64,000 nucleotides of DNA, taken from NCBI RefSeq assembly GCF_003935375.1, contig NZ_RHQM01000010.1, positions 1 through 64,000 on the forward strand. Direction: 5' to 3'. The first letter of the stretch is position 1, and each line of letters begins with the position of its first letter. Below the pieces are notes generated by a model. The model was not told where the DNA came from, searched no databases, and worked only from the letters and a program-made list of their open reading frames with translations. The stretch is from Stutzerimonas xanthomarina (GTDB lineage Bacteria > Pseudomonadota > Gammaproteobacteria > Pseudomonadales > Pseudomonadaceae). The translations under genes and the position numbers were made by a program. Below, piece after piece: positions 55,965 through 64,000 of this stretch.

Positions 55965-56839
55965 TGGCTGCCCTCCCTTACATGCAGCTCTACGTGGCTG
56001 ATTACCTGGCTGACACGGCCCATCTGACCACGCTTGAGCACGGCGCTTACCTGATGCTGATGTTCAACTACTGGCAGCGTGGCGAGTCGTTTAAAGCGAA
56101 CGATGAACGTTCGTTGAACAAACGCTTAGCGACCGTTGCACGTCTTTCTGTCAGCGAATGGGATGAAGTTAAGGGCGCGCTTAGTGAGTTCTTCGATGTG
56201 ACTGATACCGAGTGGTCACAGGCTCGAATTGAACGTGATCTGGCTGCTGTAAACGCCAAATCAACCAAGGCTAAGCAAGCTGGGAAAGCATCCGCTGAAC
56301 GTCGGTTGAACGAACGCTCAACGAACGTTGAACAGACGTTGAACCATACAGATACAGATACAGATACAGAAGCAAAAGAAAAAGCTCTTGTGCCATCTGC
56401 CGATGACACGAGCGCCTACTCGGCTGAGTTCGAATCGTTCTGGACTGAATACCCAAAGCGTGAAGGCAGCAACTCGAAGAAGACTGCATTCAAGGCTTGG
56501 AATGCCCGCCTGCGTTCTGGCGTGAAGGCAGACGACTTGATCCTGGCGGCAAAGCGTTACGCCGCACAGCAGTTCGCTGCCGGCAACCTGGGTACGCCCT
56601 ACGTCAAACAGGCCGCAACGTTCCTCGGGGCAGACGAACACTTCCGTGAAGTGCTGGCATCAAACATCCACCCGATCCGCCAAGGGCGTGACGGCGACGG
56701 GAAGCTGCAGGCTGGGTTTTTCTACCATCCCGACGACAACGGCGTGCCGCTGCATGAGCGCCGCGTGCTTAGTCGAGAAACCCATGACCCAGCAACCGGC
56801 TACCTGCTGTCGTATCTCCGCCAGAAGGGGCGCGCATGA
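55964..56839 (+). CDS. YdaU-like (DUF1376) replication-region protein
   Basis: This 291-residue protein has a DUF1376 domain (MQLYVADYLADTAHLTTLEH, GAYLMLMFNYWQRG), a linker with an in-frame ACAGAT microsatellite (TDTDTDTEA) and a C-terminal winged-helix-like domain (FWTEYPKREG, AFKAWNAR). It is typical of lambdoid replication loci, upstream of the primase-helicase. AGGAG precedes the ATG at 55964. Confidence 0.82.
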   Translation: MAALPYMQLYVADYLADTAHLTTLEHGAYLMLMFNYWQRGESFKANDERSLNKRLATVARLSVSEWDEVKGALSEFFDVTDTEWSQARIERDLAAVNAKSTKAKQAGKASAERRLNERSTNVEQTLNHTDTDTDTEAKEKALVPSADDTSAYSAEFESFWTEYPKREGSNSKKTAFKAWNARLRSGVKADDLILAAKRYAAQQFAAGNLGTPYVKQAATFLGADEHFREVLASNIHPIRQGRDGDGKLQAGFFYHPDDNGVPLHERRVLSRETHDPATGYLLSYLRQKGRA

Positions 56840-58677
56840 TGACCCCTTCAGAGATTGCAGCCCGCCTCGCTGATCGCGTGAACGATGTTTGCCATCACCT
56901 GCTGCCGTCTGGCAAGCGTGACGGCGCAGAGTGGCGCGTAGGTAGCACGAACGGCGAGAAGGGCCAGAGTCTGGGCGTTCACCTGAAGGGCGAGAAGGCC
57001 GGCGTCTGGTGCGACTTCTCGACAGGCGAGACGGGCGACCTGCTGGACCTGTGGCGCGCTACTCGTGGTTGCGATATGCGTACCGCGCTCAGTGAGGCCA
57101 AGAGCTACCTGGGCGTTAGCGAGCCAAGGCTTGAATCGCCAAAGGCGAAAGAGTTCACCCGGCCGGATCGCCCTAAGTGCGCCACGCCGAAGCCCGATAG
57201 TCCAGTTGTGGCGTACCTGAAGGGTCGCGGCCTCAAAGCTGAAACGATTGCTAAGTTCAAGATCGCAGAGCAGGGGCGGCTGATCGTCTTCCCGTACCTG
57301 CGCGACGGCGGCCTGGTGCACTGGAAGACCATCGGCATCGACCGCGACGAGAACGGCAAGAAGACTGGCATCCGCACTTCGCCCGGCACTGAGCCTTGTT
57401 TGTTCGGGTGGCAGGCGATCCCCGCCGACGCTCGTGAAGTCACCATCGTGGAAGGCGAAATCGACGCGATGACCGCTTGGCAGTACGGCAAGCCGGCGCT
57501 GTCGGTTCCGTTCGGCGGCGGCAGCGGCAACAAGCAAGCCTGGATCGAACACGAGTATTCCAATCTGGAGCGCTTCGACACGATCTACCTGTGCCTTGAC
57601 GCGGACGAGGAAGGCGAGAAGGCCACCGAAGAGATCATCAAGCGTCTCGGGCGTGAGCGCTGCCGCCTGGTCAGCCTGGGCTGCAAGGACTTCAACTACG
57701 CGCTCGACACGCTGATGTTGACCGAAGACGACATCGACGAATGCTACGCCAAGGCGAAGAACCTTGACCCGGAGAAGTTGGCCGGCGTGCTCGATTTTGC
57801 CGACGAGGTTTGCGCCGAGTTCTTCGAGAAGAACCCGACCGTTAGCGGCATGGAGGTGCCATGGGATAAGGCCCGCGACACGATCCGCTTCCGAACTTCA
57901 GAGCTTACCGTTTGGACTGGGTGGTCTGGTCACGGCAAGTCGCAGCTCCTGAACTACCTAGCGTTTCACGGTATGCGCAAGGGCGAGAAGTTCTGCATTG
58001 CCTCTATGGAGATGCCGGCACGTCGCACGCTGCAGCGCATGGTTCGTCAGGCGGCCGGCCTGTGCTACCCGACTCGCGGCTACATCAACGCAATCCTCGA
58101 ATCGCTCTCCGGGAAGCTCTGGATCTATGACCAAGTTGGGTCGGCCAAGACGAGCGAGATGCTTGAGACGTTCCGATATGCCGCCCGCCGCTATGGCGTG
58201 ACCCATTTCATCGTGGACAGCCTGGCAAAGCTGGGAATGGCTGAGGACGACTACAACGGCCAGAAGCAGGCGATGGAAGCATTGGTCGGCTTCGCTCACG
58301 AGATGGGCGTGCATGTGCATCTGGTCGCTCACCCGCGCAAGGCTGAAGACGAATCGAAGGCCCCCGGCAAGCTCGACGTTCGCGGCGGCGCAATCCTGAC
58401 CGACCTTGCGGACAACGTAGTCACCGTATGGCGCAACAAGAAAAAGGAAGAGGCCCTAAAAGCGGGCTCTCCCGAGGACGTTGAACGCTACGAAGCCCAG
58501 TCCGACGTGCACATGATCATCAGCAAGCAGCGGCTTACCGGGGAAGAGGGAAAGATCCCGCTCTGGTTCGACCCCGCGTCCGCTCAATACCTAGAACGCG
58601 CAGAAAGCAAGCCGCGCCAGTGGGTGAACTACTCCGGCCAAGTCGAGCAGCGCCCTGACCTGAAGGAAACCGCATAA
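56836..58677 (+). CDS. Primase-helicase (Toprim + DnaB-like)
   Basis: This is a 613-residue protein. A Toprim domain (VTIVEGEIDAMTAW, LCLDADEEGEKA) is followed by a RecA-fold helicase with Walker A GWSGHGKSQLL, Walker B HFIVDSLAKLG and HVHLVAHPRK. It is similar to T7 gp4, but the N-terminus lacks a clear Cys4 zinc finger. ATGA overlap with the YdaU-like gene. Confidence 0.88.
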   Translation: MMTPSEIAARLADRVNDVCHHLLPSGKRDGAEWRVGSTNGEKGQSLGVHLKGEKAGVWCDFSTGETGDLLDLWRATRGCDMRTALSEAKSYLGVSEPRLESPKAKEFTRPDRPKCATPKPDSPVVAYLKGRGLKAETIAKFKIAEQGRLIVFPYLRDGGLVHWKTIGIDRDENGKKTGIRTSPGTEPCLFGWQAIPADAREVTIVEGEIDAMTAWQYGKPALSVPFGGGSGNKQAWIEHEYSNLERFDTIYLCLDADEEGEKATEEIIKRLGRERCRLVSLGCKDFNYALDTLMLTEDDIDECYAKAKNLDPEKLAGVLDFADEVCAEFFEKNPTVSGMEVPWDKARDTIRFRTSELTVWTGWSGHGKSQLLNYLAFHGMRKGEKFCIASMEMPARRTLQRMVRQAAGLCYPTRGYINAILESLSGKLWIYDQVGSAKTSEMLETFRYAARRYGVTHFIVDSLAKLGMAEDDYNGQKQAMEALVGFAHEMGVHVHLVAHPRKAEDESKAPGKLDVRGGAILTDLADNVVTVWRNKKKEEALKAGSPEDVERYEAQSDVHMIISKQRLTGEEGKIPLWFDPASAQYLERAESKPRQWVNYSGQVEQRPDLKETA

Positions 58678-58944
58678 ATGCCAGTCATCAATGAAATGGC
58701 CGAAGCCCTGGAACAAGTCCGCACAGCCCCCGATGTAACAGATCGCGCTACTGGCCTAGAGGAAGCGGATCGTATCGGTGGCGTGGCGCTGGTACAGGCC
58801 AGGCTGCAGGGGCATGGCGCTGAGTTCTGTGCCGACTGTGACGAGGCTATCCCGGCCAAGCGTCGCGCCGCTGCTCCGTGGGCAGAGCGCTGCATCTCCT
58901 GCCAGGACGACCACGACAAGCGGGAGGCGCGCCGTCATGGCTAA
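58678..58944 (+). CDS. DksA/TraR-type zinc-finger protein
   Basis: This 88-residue protein has the four-Cys finger CADCDEAIPAKR ... CISC of phage TraR/DksA-like proteins that bind RNA polymerase. The N-terminus is acidic and helical. It follows the helicase with no gap. Confidence 0.82.
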   Translation: MPVINEMAEALEQVRTAPDVTDRATGLEEADRIGGVALVQARLQGHGAEFCADCDEAIPAKRRAAAPWAERCISCQDDHDKREARRHG

Positions 58945-59341
58945 TCCAACCTTCCCGCTGCGCAACGAGATGGACCGCCAGCGCGCAATGCAGATCCTGC
59001 AGCGCGTTGACCTCGACGCTGGCTACGTCTGGACCATGCGCGAAGAGGCTCGCAGCGACGCTCAGAACCGCCGCATGTGGGCCATGTTGCGCGACATCAG
59101 CCGCCAGGTTGAGTGGTACGGCCAGAAGCTCGATGACACCGACTGGAAGCACGTATTCAGCGCGGCCGTCGAGCAGCAGCGCGCCGTGCCCGGCCTGAAT
59201 GGCGGCTTCGTCGTGCTGGGCATATCCACCCGCAAGCAGAGCAAAAAGTGGTTCAGCGACATGTTCGAGGTGATGGAAGCCTTCGCGGCAGAGCGGGGCG
59301 TGAAGTTCACCACGGCCGATCATTGGGGGATTGCCGCATGA
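58937..59341 (+). CDS. ninB: NinB-family recombination protein
   Basis: This 134-residue protein contains RSDAQNRRMWAMLRDISRQV, LDDTDWKHVFSAAV and MFEVMEAFAAERGVKF, the NinB (lambda Orf) pattern. Lambda Orf aids recombination mediator loading. It overlaps the zinc-finger gene by 8 bp. Confidence 0.85.
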   Translation: MANPTFPLRNEMDRQRAMQILQRVDLDAGYVWTMREEARSDAQNRRMWAMLRDISRQVEWYGQKLDDTDWKHVFSAAVEQQRAVPGLNGGFVVLGISTRKQSKKWFSDMFEVMEAFAAERGVKFTTADHWGIAA

Positions 59342-59436
59342 TCTGGCTAATAGCGTTGTTTGCCCTTTTTGCAGGCCAGCCCTTCGTCGCGACGATGTGC
59401 GTCCTTATTGGCGCCATGATGGAGGTTGGTCGATGA
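59338..59436 (+). CDS. Very small membrane prophage protein
   Basis: This 32-residue protein (MIWLIALFALFAGQPFVATM) has a single membrane helix. ATGA overlaps at both ends show tight coupling. Confidence 0.6.
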   Translation: MIWLIALFALFAGQPFVATMCVLIGAMMEVGR

Positions 59437-59801
59437 AAGGTCGCAACCCTTCCGCAGAACAGAAGCGCTACCACGACCTGCTGGCCCAGCGCATCGGCTG
59501 CATAGCCTGCCATCGCGACACGGCAGGCCATCAGCGCAACCACGTCGTGAGCATCCACCACGTCGACGGCCGCACCAAGCCTGACGCGCACTGGCTCGTT
59601 CTTCCGCTGTGCGCCGGCCATCACCAAGACGGTTACGGCGCGCCAGGCCTCATTGCTGTTCACCCCTACAAGGCCCGCTTCGAGCTGGCCTATGGGAAGC
59701 AGGAAACACTCATCCGCGACTGCGCCCTGCAGTTGCTTGATATGGGCCTGACGCTTCCTGCGCGGGTCATGGAATTGATCGGACTGGAGCAGGCCGCATG
59801 A
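59433..59801 (+). CDS. Ref-like RecA-dependent nuclease
   Basis: This 122-residue protein has an HNH/Ref core: IGCIACHRDTAGHQRNHVVS, IHHVDGRTKPDAHW and PLCAGHHQDG. It resembles P1 Ref, which cuts DNA at RecA-bound D-loops. It is fully coupled to both neighbours. Confidence 0.82.
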   Translation: MKGRNPSAEQKRYHDLLAQRIGCIACHRDTAGHQRNHVVSIHHVDGRTKPDAHWLVLPLCAGHHQDGYGAPGLIAVHPYKARFELAYGKQETLIRDCALQLLDMGLTLPARVMELIGLEQAA

Positions 59802-60325
59802 GCCACGAACACTATTTCATCGACGTAACGCACATCGACCGGCTCGACGTGTACCGCCTGCTTGATCTGTTCAAGGTCACCTGCCCGGTCGCTCAGCACA
59901 TCGTCAAGAAGGCATTGGCTGCCGGCCAGCGAGGCCACAAGGACACTCGCCGCGACTGGCAGGACATTGCCGACAGCGCCGCTCGCCGGCTGCAGATGAT
60001 CAGCGAGGACGAAGCGCAATTTGGCCAGCAGAACACCATCGACTGCCGCACGGATGCCGAGAAGGGTTTCAACGACCCTCGCACCGTTGCCGGCGTAGAC
60101 GTGTCGTTCGAGACAGAGAAGCACATGAACTTCGCGCCGGAGCAGTGCGAATGCCATCGCTGCATCGAGGAGAAGGGACTGATGGTCGGCGGTGTACCGC
60201 TATCCAGCGCCAAGATGATTCTGTGCCCAACCTGCGGAAACAAGCGCTGCCCGAAGGCCAATGACCATCGGAGCGAGTGCACTGGCAGCAATGAGCCGGG
60301 CCAGCCTGGGAGCGCGTACCGATGA
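59798..60325 (+). CDS. Prophage protein with Cys/His clusters
   Basis: This is a 175-residue protein. The N-terminal half (IDVTHIDRLDVYRLLDLFKV) is helical. The second half has CECHRCIEEKG and LCPTCGNKRCP (zinc sites). Function unknown. Confidence 0.65.
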   Translation: MSHEHYFIDVTHIDRLDVYRLLDLFKVTCPVAQHIVKKALAAGQRGHKDTRRDWQDIADSAARRLQMISEDEAQFGQQNTIDCRTDAEKGFNDPRTVAGVDVSFETEKHMNFAPEQCECHRCIEEKGLMVGGVPLSSAKMILCPTCGNKRCPKANDHRSECTGSNEPGQPGSAYR

Positions 60326-60340
60326 CTGAGACGCCGAACA

Positions 60341-60565
60341 ATGACCAGATCCTCTGCGGCGAATGCTGGATTGAACTTGGCGGAATTGACTGCCGATGCT
60401 CGGGCGCTGATCGAAGCGGACAAAACGGCCTGCCTGATCCGGTGGAAGGTGCGCGACCTCAAGGGGCCGGAGAAGCAGAGACAGGGCAGCGTACTGCTGG
60501 CAGCTGTTCCGGAGAGTGCGCGTCCTGCCGTTGTGGCGGCTCTGAAGGCGAGGGGGAGTAGATGA
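60341..60565 (+). CDS. Small prophage protein, reading frame uncertain
   Basis: This frame (74 aa) gives protein-like ELTADARALIEADKTACLIR and GSVLLAAVPESARPAVVAAL, ending in ATGA with RusA. A competing frame from 60322 (79 aa, LCGECWIELGGIDCRCSG) is coupled to the upstream stop but turns Gly/Ser-rich. Either a start internal to this frame or a programmed shift is possible. Confidence 0.5.
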   Translation: MTRSSAANAGLNLAELTADARALIEADKTACLIRWKVRDLKGPEKQRQGSVLLAAVPESARPAVVAALKARGSR

Positions 60566-60927
60566 CCGAAGTCCTGCTGCCCTGGCCGCCGAAGGAACTC
60601 AGCCCGAACTCGCGCAAGCACTGGCGAGCCAAGGCGCCGATCGCCAAGAAGTACCGAGCCGACTGCCACCTGCTCTGCAAGGCGGCCGGGCTGGCAATGC
60701 CGGAAGGCCGCGCACTGCTCGCAATCGAGTTCCTGCCGCCCGATCGGCGCAAGCGGGACGACGACAACATGCTCGCCGCGTTCAAGGCGGGCAGAGACGG
60801 CCTGGCAGACGCGCTGGGCATCGATGACAACCGGTTCGTGACTCAGCTCAGCGTGAGCGACGAAACCGTGAAGGGCGGCGCGGTACGCGTTCGCATCATG
60901 CAGTACACCTCGGGGGAGGCCGCTTAA
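60562..60927 (+). CDS. rusA: RusA-type Holliday junction resolvase
   Basis: This 121-residue protein has the RusA motif with catalytic Asp residues in RRKRDDDNMLAAFKAG and DALGIDDNRFV, and N-terminal PPKELSPNSRKHWRAKA. It resolves phage recombination intermediates. ATGA start and TAATG end overlaps. Confidence 0.9.
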   Translation: MTEVLLPWPPKELSPNSRKHWRAKAPIAKKYRADCHLLCKAAGLAMPEGRALLAIEFLPPDRRKRDDDNMLAAFKAGRDGLADALGIDDNRFVTQLSVSDETVKGGAVRVRIMQYTSGEAA

Positions 60928-62477
60928 TGGTCGCACGCAAACACGACGACGCAACGCTGATACGGGCGCTTGCGCAGAACAGCAACGCCAAGGCGGCCGC
61001 ACTGCTCGACCTGGACATCCGCAACGTGGAGCGTCACCGGTCGCGCCTGATCCGGCTTGGCCTGCTGCAGCCAGCATCGGCCCCGGTCGAGATGGCGAAC
61101 GCCACTGCGGAGACATACGTCATCACCGCCGCCGTGAACGCCACGAAAGCGCACGCCGGCTTCCTCAAGACGCTGCAACTGTATTGCTCGCTGCGCGGTG
61201 CCAGGCTGATCGTGATTCCGATGCGCTACAAGAACCCAACTCGCCGGGATGAAGTGGCCGATGACGACTGGTGGGATGCCCGCCTGATGCCGTACATAAC
61301 GCACGAGCGGACGAAGATCGCCAACGGCCTGGTCGTTCTGGCGGACATCAAGATCCAGCCGACCGCAGTCAAGCCGCTGCAGGGCTGGCTGACCGTCTCC
61401 GGCCGTGACTCTGCCATCCTTGGGCACACCAAGATCGCGCTCGAGTCTGTGGCCACCCGCATGGGCGACCCGGCCAAGCTGGTACTGACCACTGGCGCCT
61501 GCACCGTCGAGCAGTACAGCGACACCAACGCCGGCAAGAAGGGCGAGTTCCACCATACGCTCGGCGCGGTAGTCGTTGAGGTGGATGGCCCGCGCAACCA
61601 TATCCGCCACATCTGCCCGATGAAGGATGGCAGCTTCATCGACCTCGACACGAAGTACACCGTCAAAGGGCCTGAAAAGGCTCCGCGCGCTGAAGTGCTG
61701 ACGATGGGCGACATCCATGCAGAGATGGCAGACCCAAGCGTCACAGAGGCCACCAGAGCCCTTGCCGCGCTGATCCAGCCGAAGCACCTGGTTCTGCATG
61801 ACGTGCTGAACTTCGGATCGGCCAGCCATCACAGCAAGTTCTTCGAGAAGTTCAAGCGCCACGTAGAGGGCACCTCGAGCGTGCTGCATGAGCTGAAGAA
61901 GACCGCGCGCCACGTCGACGACCTGGCATCGTTCGCCGATCAGACGATCATGGTCAACTCCAACCATCACGACCACTTCACTCAGTGGCTCGAGAAGGCC
62001 GAGAACGCCAACGACCTCGAGAACGCCATCGTTTTCCATGAGACCAAGGCCGTCATGCTCAAGGCTATCGCTGACGGCGACTACTGCGACCCGTTCCGGT
62101 ACTGGATGGACTGCCTGATGGAGCGTGGCGATCGGCTCAAGTGGCTGCGGCCTGACGAGTCGTTCATGCGCTTCGGCATCGACTTCAGCAACCACGGGCA
62201 CCGCGGCCCGAACGGCGCCCGCGGCAGCACGCAGGCATTCGCCACCGTAGGGGCCAAGGTCACCCACGGTCACGGCCACGGCGCCCGGATCATTGACGGT
62301 GCCCACTCTGTCGGCACTAGCTCGCAAATGAACATGGGCTACAACGCCGGCTCGCTGAGCAGCTGGACCCATTCGCACGACATCACCTACGCCAACGGCA
62401 AGCGGACGCTCATTCACTGCGTCGGCGGTACCTTCTTTCGCCGCGATGCGGCAGCAGCACGGGGAGCAGCAGCATGA
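60927..62477 (+). CDS. Metallophosphoesterase-like prophage protein
   Basis: This is a 516-residue protein. An N-terminal HTH-like part (about 1-50) precedes motifs suggestive of calcineurin-like phosphoesterases: GDIHAEM, VLHDVLNFGSASHHSKF, VNSNHHDHFTQWLEKAEN and FSNHGHRGPNGARGS. The pattern recalls the T5 A1 DNA-transfer/degradation protein group, offered with low confidence. It lies between RusA and the antiterminator. Confidence 0.6.
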   Translation: MVARKHDDATLIRALAQNSNAKAAALLDLDIRNVERHRSRLIRLGLLQPASAPVEMANATAETYVITAAVNATKAHAGFLKTLQLYCSLRGARLIVIPMRYKNPTRRDEVADDDWWDARLMPYITHERTKIANGLVVLADIKIQPTAVKPLQGWLTVSGRDSAILGHTKIALESVATRMGDPAKLVLTTGACTVEQYSDTNAGKKGEFHHTLGAVVVEVDGPRNHIRHICPMKDGSFIDLDTKYTVKGPEKAPRAEVLTMGDIHAEMADPSVTEATRALAALIQPKHLVLHDVLNFGSASHHSKFFEKFKRHVEGTSSVLHELKKTARHVDDLASFADQTIMVNSNHHDHFTQWLEKAENANDLENAIVFHETKAVMLKAIADGDYCDPFRYWMDCLMERGDRLKWLRPDESFMRFGIDFSNHGHRGPNGARGSTQAFATVGAKVTHGHGHGARIIDGAHSVGTSSQMNMGYNAGSLSSWTHSHDITYANGKRTLIHCVGGTFFRRDAAAARGAAA

Positions 62478-62827
62478 AGAGCGCCGAAGAGCTTTTGACC
62501 CAATGGGGCATCTGGGTATGGCAGAAGACAGGCGTGCCCCGGTACGTCTCACCGATGCTGGCCATCATGCGCGACAACGTGCCCAGCACCCACGCGCCAG
62601 ATGCTGCGATCACCGATGAAGAGGCAGAGACGGTATCGGCTGTAGTCGCCCGCCTGCAGCAGCGCTACCCGGAAGCATCCGAGGCCGTGCACCTGTACTA
62701 CTGCCACAACCGCACAATGGAGCAAATCGGCAAGCAGCTGGGCAAATCCCGCCACCAGGTGAAGGACATGCTGAGCCGTGTGCACGGTTACGTTGAGTCG
62801 GAATTTGATCGACGAATGGCAGCTTAA
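62474..62827 (+). CDS. Antitermination Q-like regulator
   Basis: This 117-residue protein has a sigma-like HTH (HNRTMEQIGKQLGKSRHQVK), as in phage late antiterminators of the ArpU/Q-like type. It is followed by a terminator and intergenic space before the lysis genes, the expected Q position. Confidence 0.7.
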   Translation: MKSAEELLTQWGIWVWQKTGVPRYVSPMLAIMRDNVPSTHAPDAAITDEEAETVSAVVARLQQRYPEASEAVHLYYCHNRTMEQIGKQLGKSRHQVKDMLSRVHGYVESEFDRRMAA

Positions 62828-63202
62828 TTTACATGTCGCGCCTGTTGACGTGTTAACGCCGATCTGGCAATCTGGCACAAATTGCGGTTTTACCGCTTCA
62901 GAAGAGCCCGGCCAATGAGTCGGGCTTTTTTGTGCCTCAGTTTCGGGCGCTAAAGGCCGTTTGAATGGCTCGCCACCATGCGCCCAACCCAGCAATACAT
63001 CCGCCATGCCTCTGCCTGCACGCACAAATCGCGCGGATTTTCATTCGCACCGCATCGCGCACTAAGGTGCAAAGCCAAGGCAGCTTAAGCGGCCTAACGT
63101 GCAATGCAGTGCAACCCTATTCCGGCCCCATGCCTGCCTCCTTGCTCATAGGCGGATCGCACGCGCATGTGAGGCCGGACCAAACACCAACGAGACGATC
63201 CT
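62828..63202. promoter_or_regulatory. Likely late-promoter region
   Basis: About 375 bp between the Q-like gene and lysis genes, with a rho-independent terminator at 62905. A late promoter with an antiterminated terminator is expected here; no -10/-35 was assigned. Confidence 0.45.
62905..62931 (+). terminator. Rho-independent terminator
   Basis: GCCCG (62906-62910) and CGGGC (62921-62925) form a stem followed by T6. Confidence 0.82.
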
Positions 63203-63502
63203 ATGCCCGACACCCACACCGATGCCGGCCGCAATCAGGCCGAGCGCCTGGGTGCGCTGGAGCAGAACATGCGTCTCGCCCTATGGCGCCTGGATCACTA
63301 CGAGCAGAAGCACGAGACCATCCCCCAGCGGGTCGATCGTCTTGAGCTGATCGCGCAGAACCAGTCCAAGCTGCTCGAAACCCTGTCCTCTGACGTAAAG
63401 GGGATGGGTATCAAGGTCATGTACGGCCTTGGGGCTGCAGGGGCAATCATTGCCGTTATCAATATGGTTGGGCCTCACATCCTGCGAGCGGTGATTTCAT
63501 GA
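63203..63502 (+). CDS. Small protein with C-terminal membrane helix (lysis region)
   Basis: This 99-residue protein has a coiled-coil part (ETIPQRVDRLELIAQNQSKL) and a membrane segment (VMYGLGAAGAIIAVINMVG), like XhlA-type lysis-region proteins. ATGA overlap with the next gene. Confidence 0.65.
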   Translation: MPDTHTDAGRNQAERLGALEQNMRLALWRLDHYEQKHETIPQRVDRLELIAQNQSKLLETLSSDVKGMGIKVMYGLGAAGAIIAVINMVGPHILRAVIS

Positions 63503-63711
63503 ACCTGATCCCCGAATGGCGCAAGTGCTGGCGTCTGACCAGTGTGCAGCTCGCCATTCTCACCGCCGTGCTCAACGCAGCAGCCGGTGCATGGGTGGCG
63601 TTCGAAGGGCACATCAGCCCCGTCGCATGGGCCAGCGTGAACATGATTCTCGGCGTGGCTATGGCTGTCGCCCGAGTGGTGTCGCAGCCGAAGGTGACTG
63701 GCAATGAGTAA
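63499..63711 (+). CDS. Holin-like protein
   Basis: This 70-residue protein has two membrane segments (LAILTAVLNAAAGAWVAFEG, WASVNMILGVAMAVARVV) and a short charged tail. Size and position fit a phage holin. Confidence 0.72.
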   Translation: MNLIPEWRKCWRLTSVQLAILTAVLNAAAGAWVAFEGHISPVAWASVNMILGVAMAVARVVSQPKVTGNE

Positions 63712-63967
63712 GCATTACCGGCCGGGCGAGCTGAAGGCGGGGAAGACCTTCTTCGTGTATACGCTGCATGGGCCTCGGCTCAACCACGTCGAAGTGAGCG
63801 AATACATCATCGGCGGCAAGAAAGACCGGTTGCCCGAGGTGGGCGAGCTGCACCCGTACAGGGTCAATCCTGCCGACCTGTCGTGCTTATGCCTGCCGCG
63901 CCCATACAGGACGCGCAAAGCTGCGATGAAGGCGGGCATTGAAAGCGTCAGGCGCCTCAACTGGTGA
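63704..63967 (+). CDS. Prophage protein of unknown function
   Basis: This 87-residue basic protein (GKTFFVYTLHGPRLNHVEVS, YRTRKAAMKAGIESVRRL) overlaps the holin-like gene by 8 bp. Unrecognised. Confidence 0.55.
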   Translation: MSKHYRPGELKAGKTFFVYTLHGPRLNHVEVSEYIIGGKKDRLPEVGELHPYRVNPADLSCLCLPRPYRTRKAAMKAGIESVRRLNW

Positions 63968-63971
63968 CCGC

Positions 63972-64000
63972 ATGAAACGCCTCCACGCCATCCTCCTGCT
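63972..64000 (+). CDS. Start of a further lysis gene, truncated by the window
   Basis: ATG at 63972 opens MKRLHAILL, a signal-like start. Its position suggests a spanin or endolysin gene; only nine codons are visible. Confidence 0.4.

Noticed and set aside
60924-62552. 542-codon leftward open frame
   Set aside because: It is antisense to the metallophosphoesterase-like gene, has Val/Leu/Arg/Gly-rich composition and no ribosome site. The rightward gene has motifs and couples to both neighbours.

Overview
The window looks like an accessory segment of a Pseudomonas chromosome, most likely the P. stutzeri (Stutzerimonas) group. This rests on a DUF2790 protein, an MvaT-type silencer, CopRS/CopAB copper genes and the prophage gene types. 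It is an inference from gene content, not a species identification.

Positions 1 to about 30,000 form a copper (and probably silver) detoxification island. In order it holds: a scar where a group II intron sits in a broken IS5-type transposase; a Csp-type copper storage protein; the CopRS two-component system; a copper P-type ATPase, CopZ-like chaperone, DUF411 protein and DsbD; CopA/CopB with Met/His-rich partners and a His-tailed cytochrome c; small periplasmic proteins of unknown function; a leftward operon that looks like a membrane-crossing electron conduit (Met-rich protein, flavin/2Fe-2S reductase with a Met/His-rich outer domain, di-heme-b membrane protein, seven-heme cytochrome c, frameshifted DUF1622 protein); and a CusCBA-type RND efflux pump. 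Palindromes resembling TTACA-N4-TGTAA occur in front of most of these units, so CopR probably runs the island as a regulon. A CueR-type promoter precedes copZ. Three degraded copies of the same IS5-like element are scattered through it.

Positions 30,000 to 41,900 carry a divergent AbrB-like/unknown pair, an aldo/keto reductase with a convergent LysR gene, an SOS block (YedK divergent from UmuD-like and UmuC genes around one LexA box), an MvaT-family gene, a nested-palindrome element, and two tandem tyrosine recombinases. A tRNA 3'-end fragment at 41,899-41,926 marks an attachment site.

Positions 41,900 to 64,000 are the left part of a lambdoid-type prophage that continues past the right edge. 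The leftward arm holds integrase, excisionase, many small early genes, an SSB-like protein, YqaJ exonuclease, Bet annealing protein and HNH nucleases. The immunity region holds a CI-like S24 repressor and a Cro/YdaS-like gene. The rightward arm holds a YdaU-like protein, primase-helicase, NinB, a Ref-like nuclease, RusA, a metallophosphoesterase-like protein, an antiterminator-like protein, and the start of the lysis region. One leftward early protein ends in a domain closely resembling the DfrB (R67) dihydrofolate reductase.

The most notable items are the copper-linked electron conduit (18,310-22,861), the DfrB-like prophage domain (44,194-44,964), and a pair of coupled micro-ORFs between a Cop box and a terminator (4,110-4,293).
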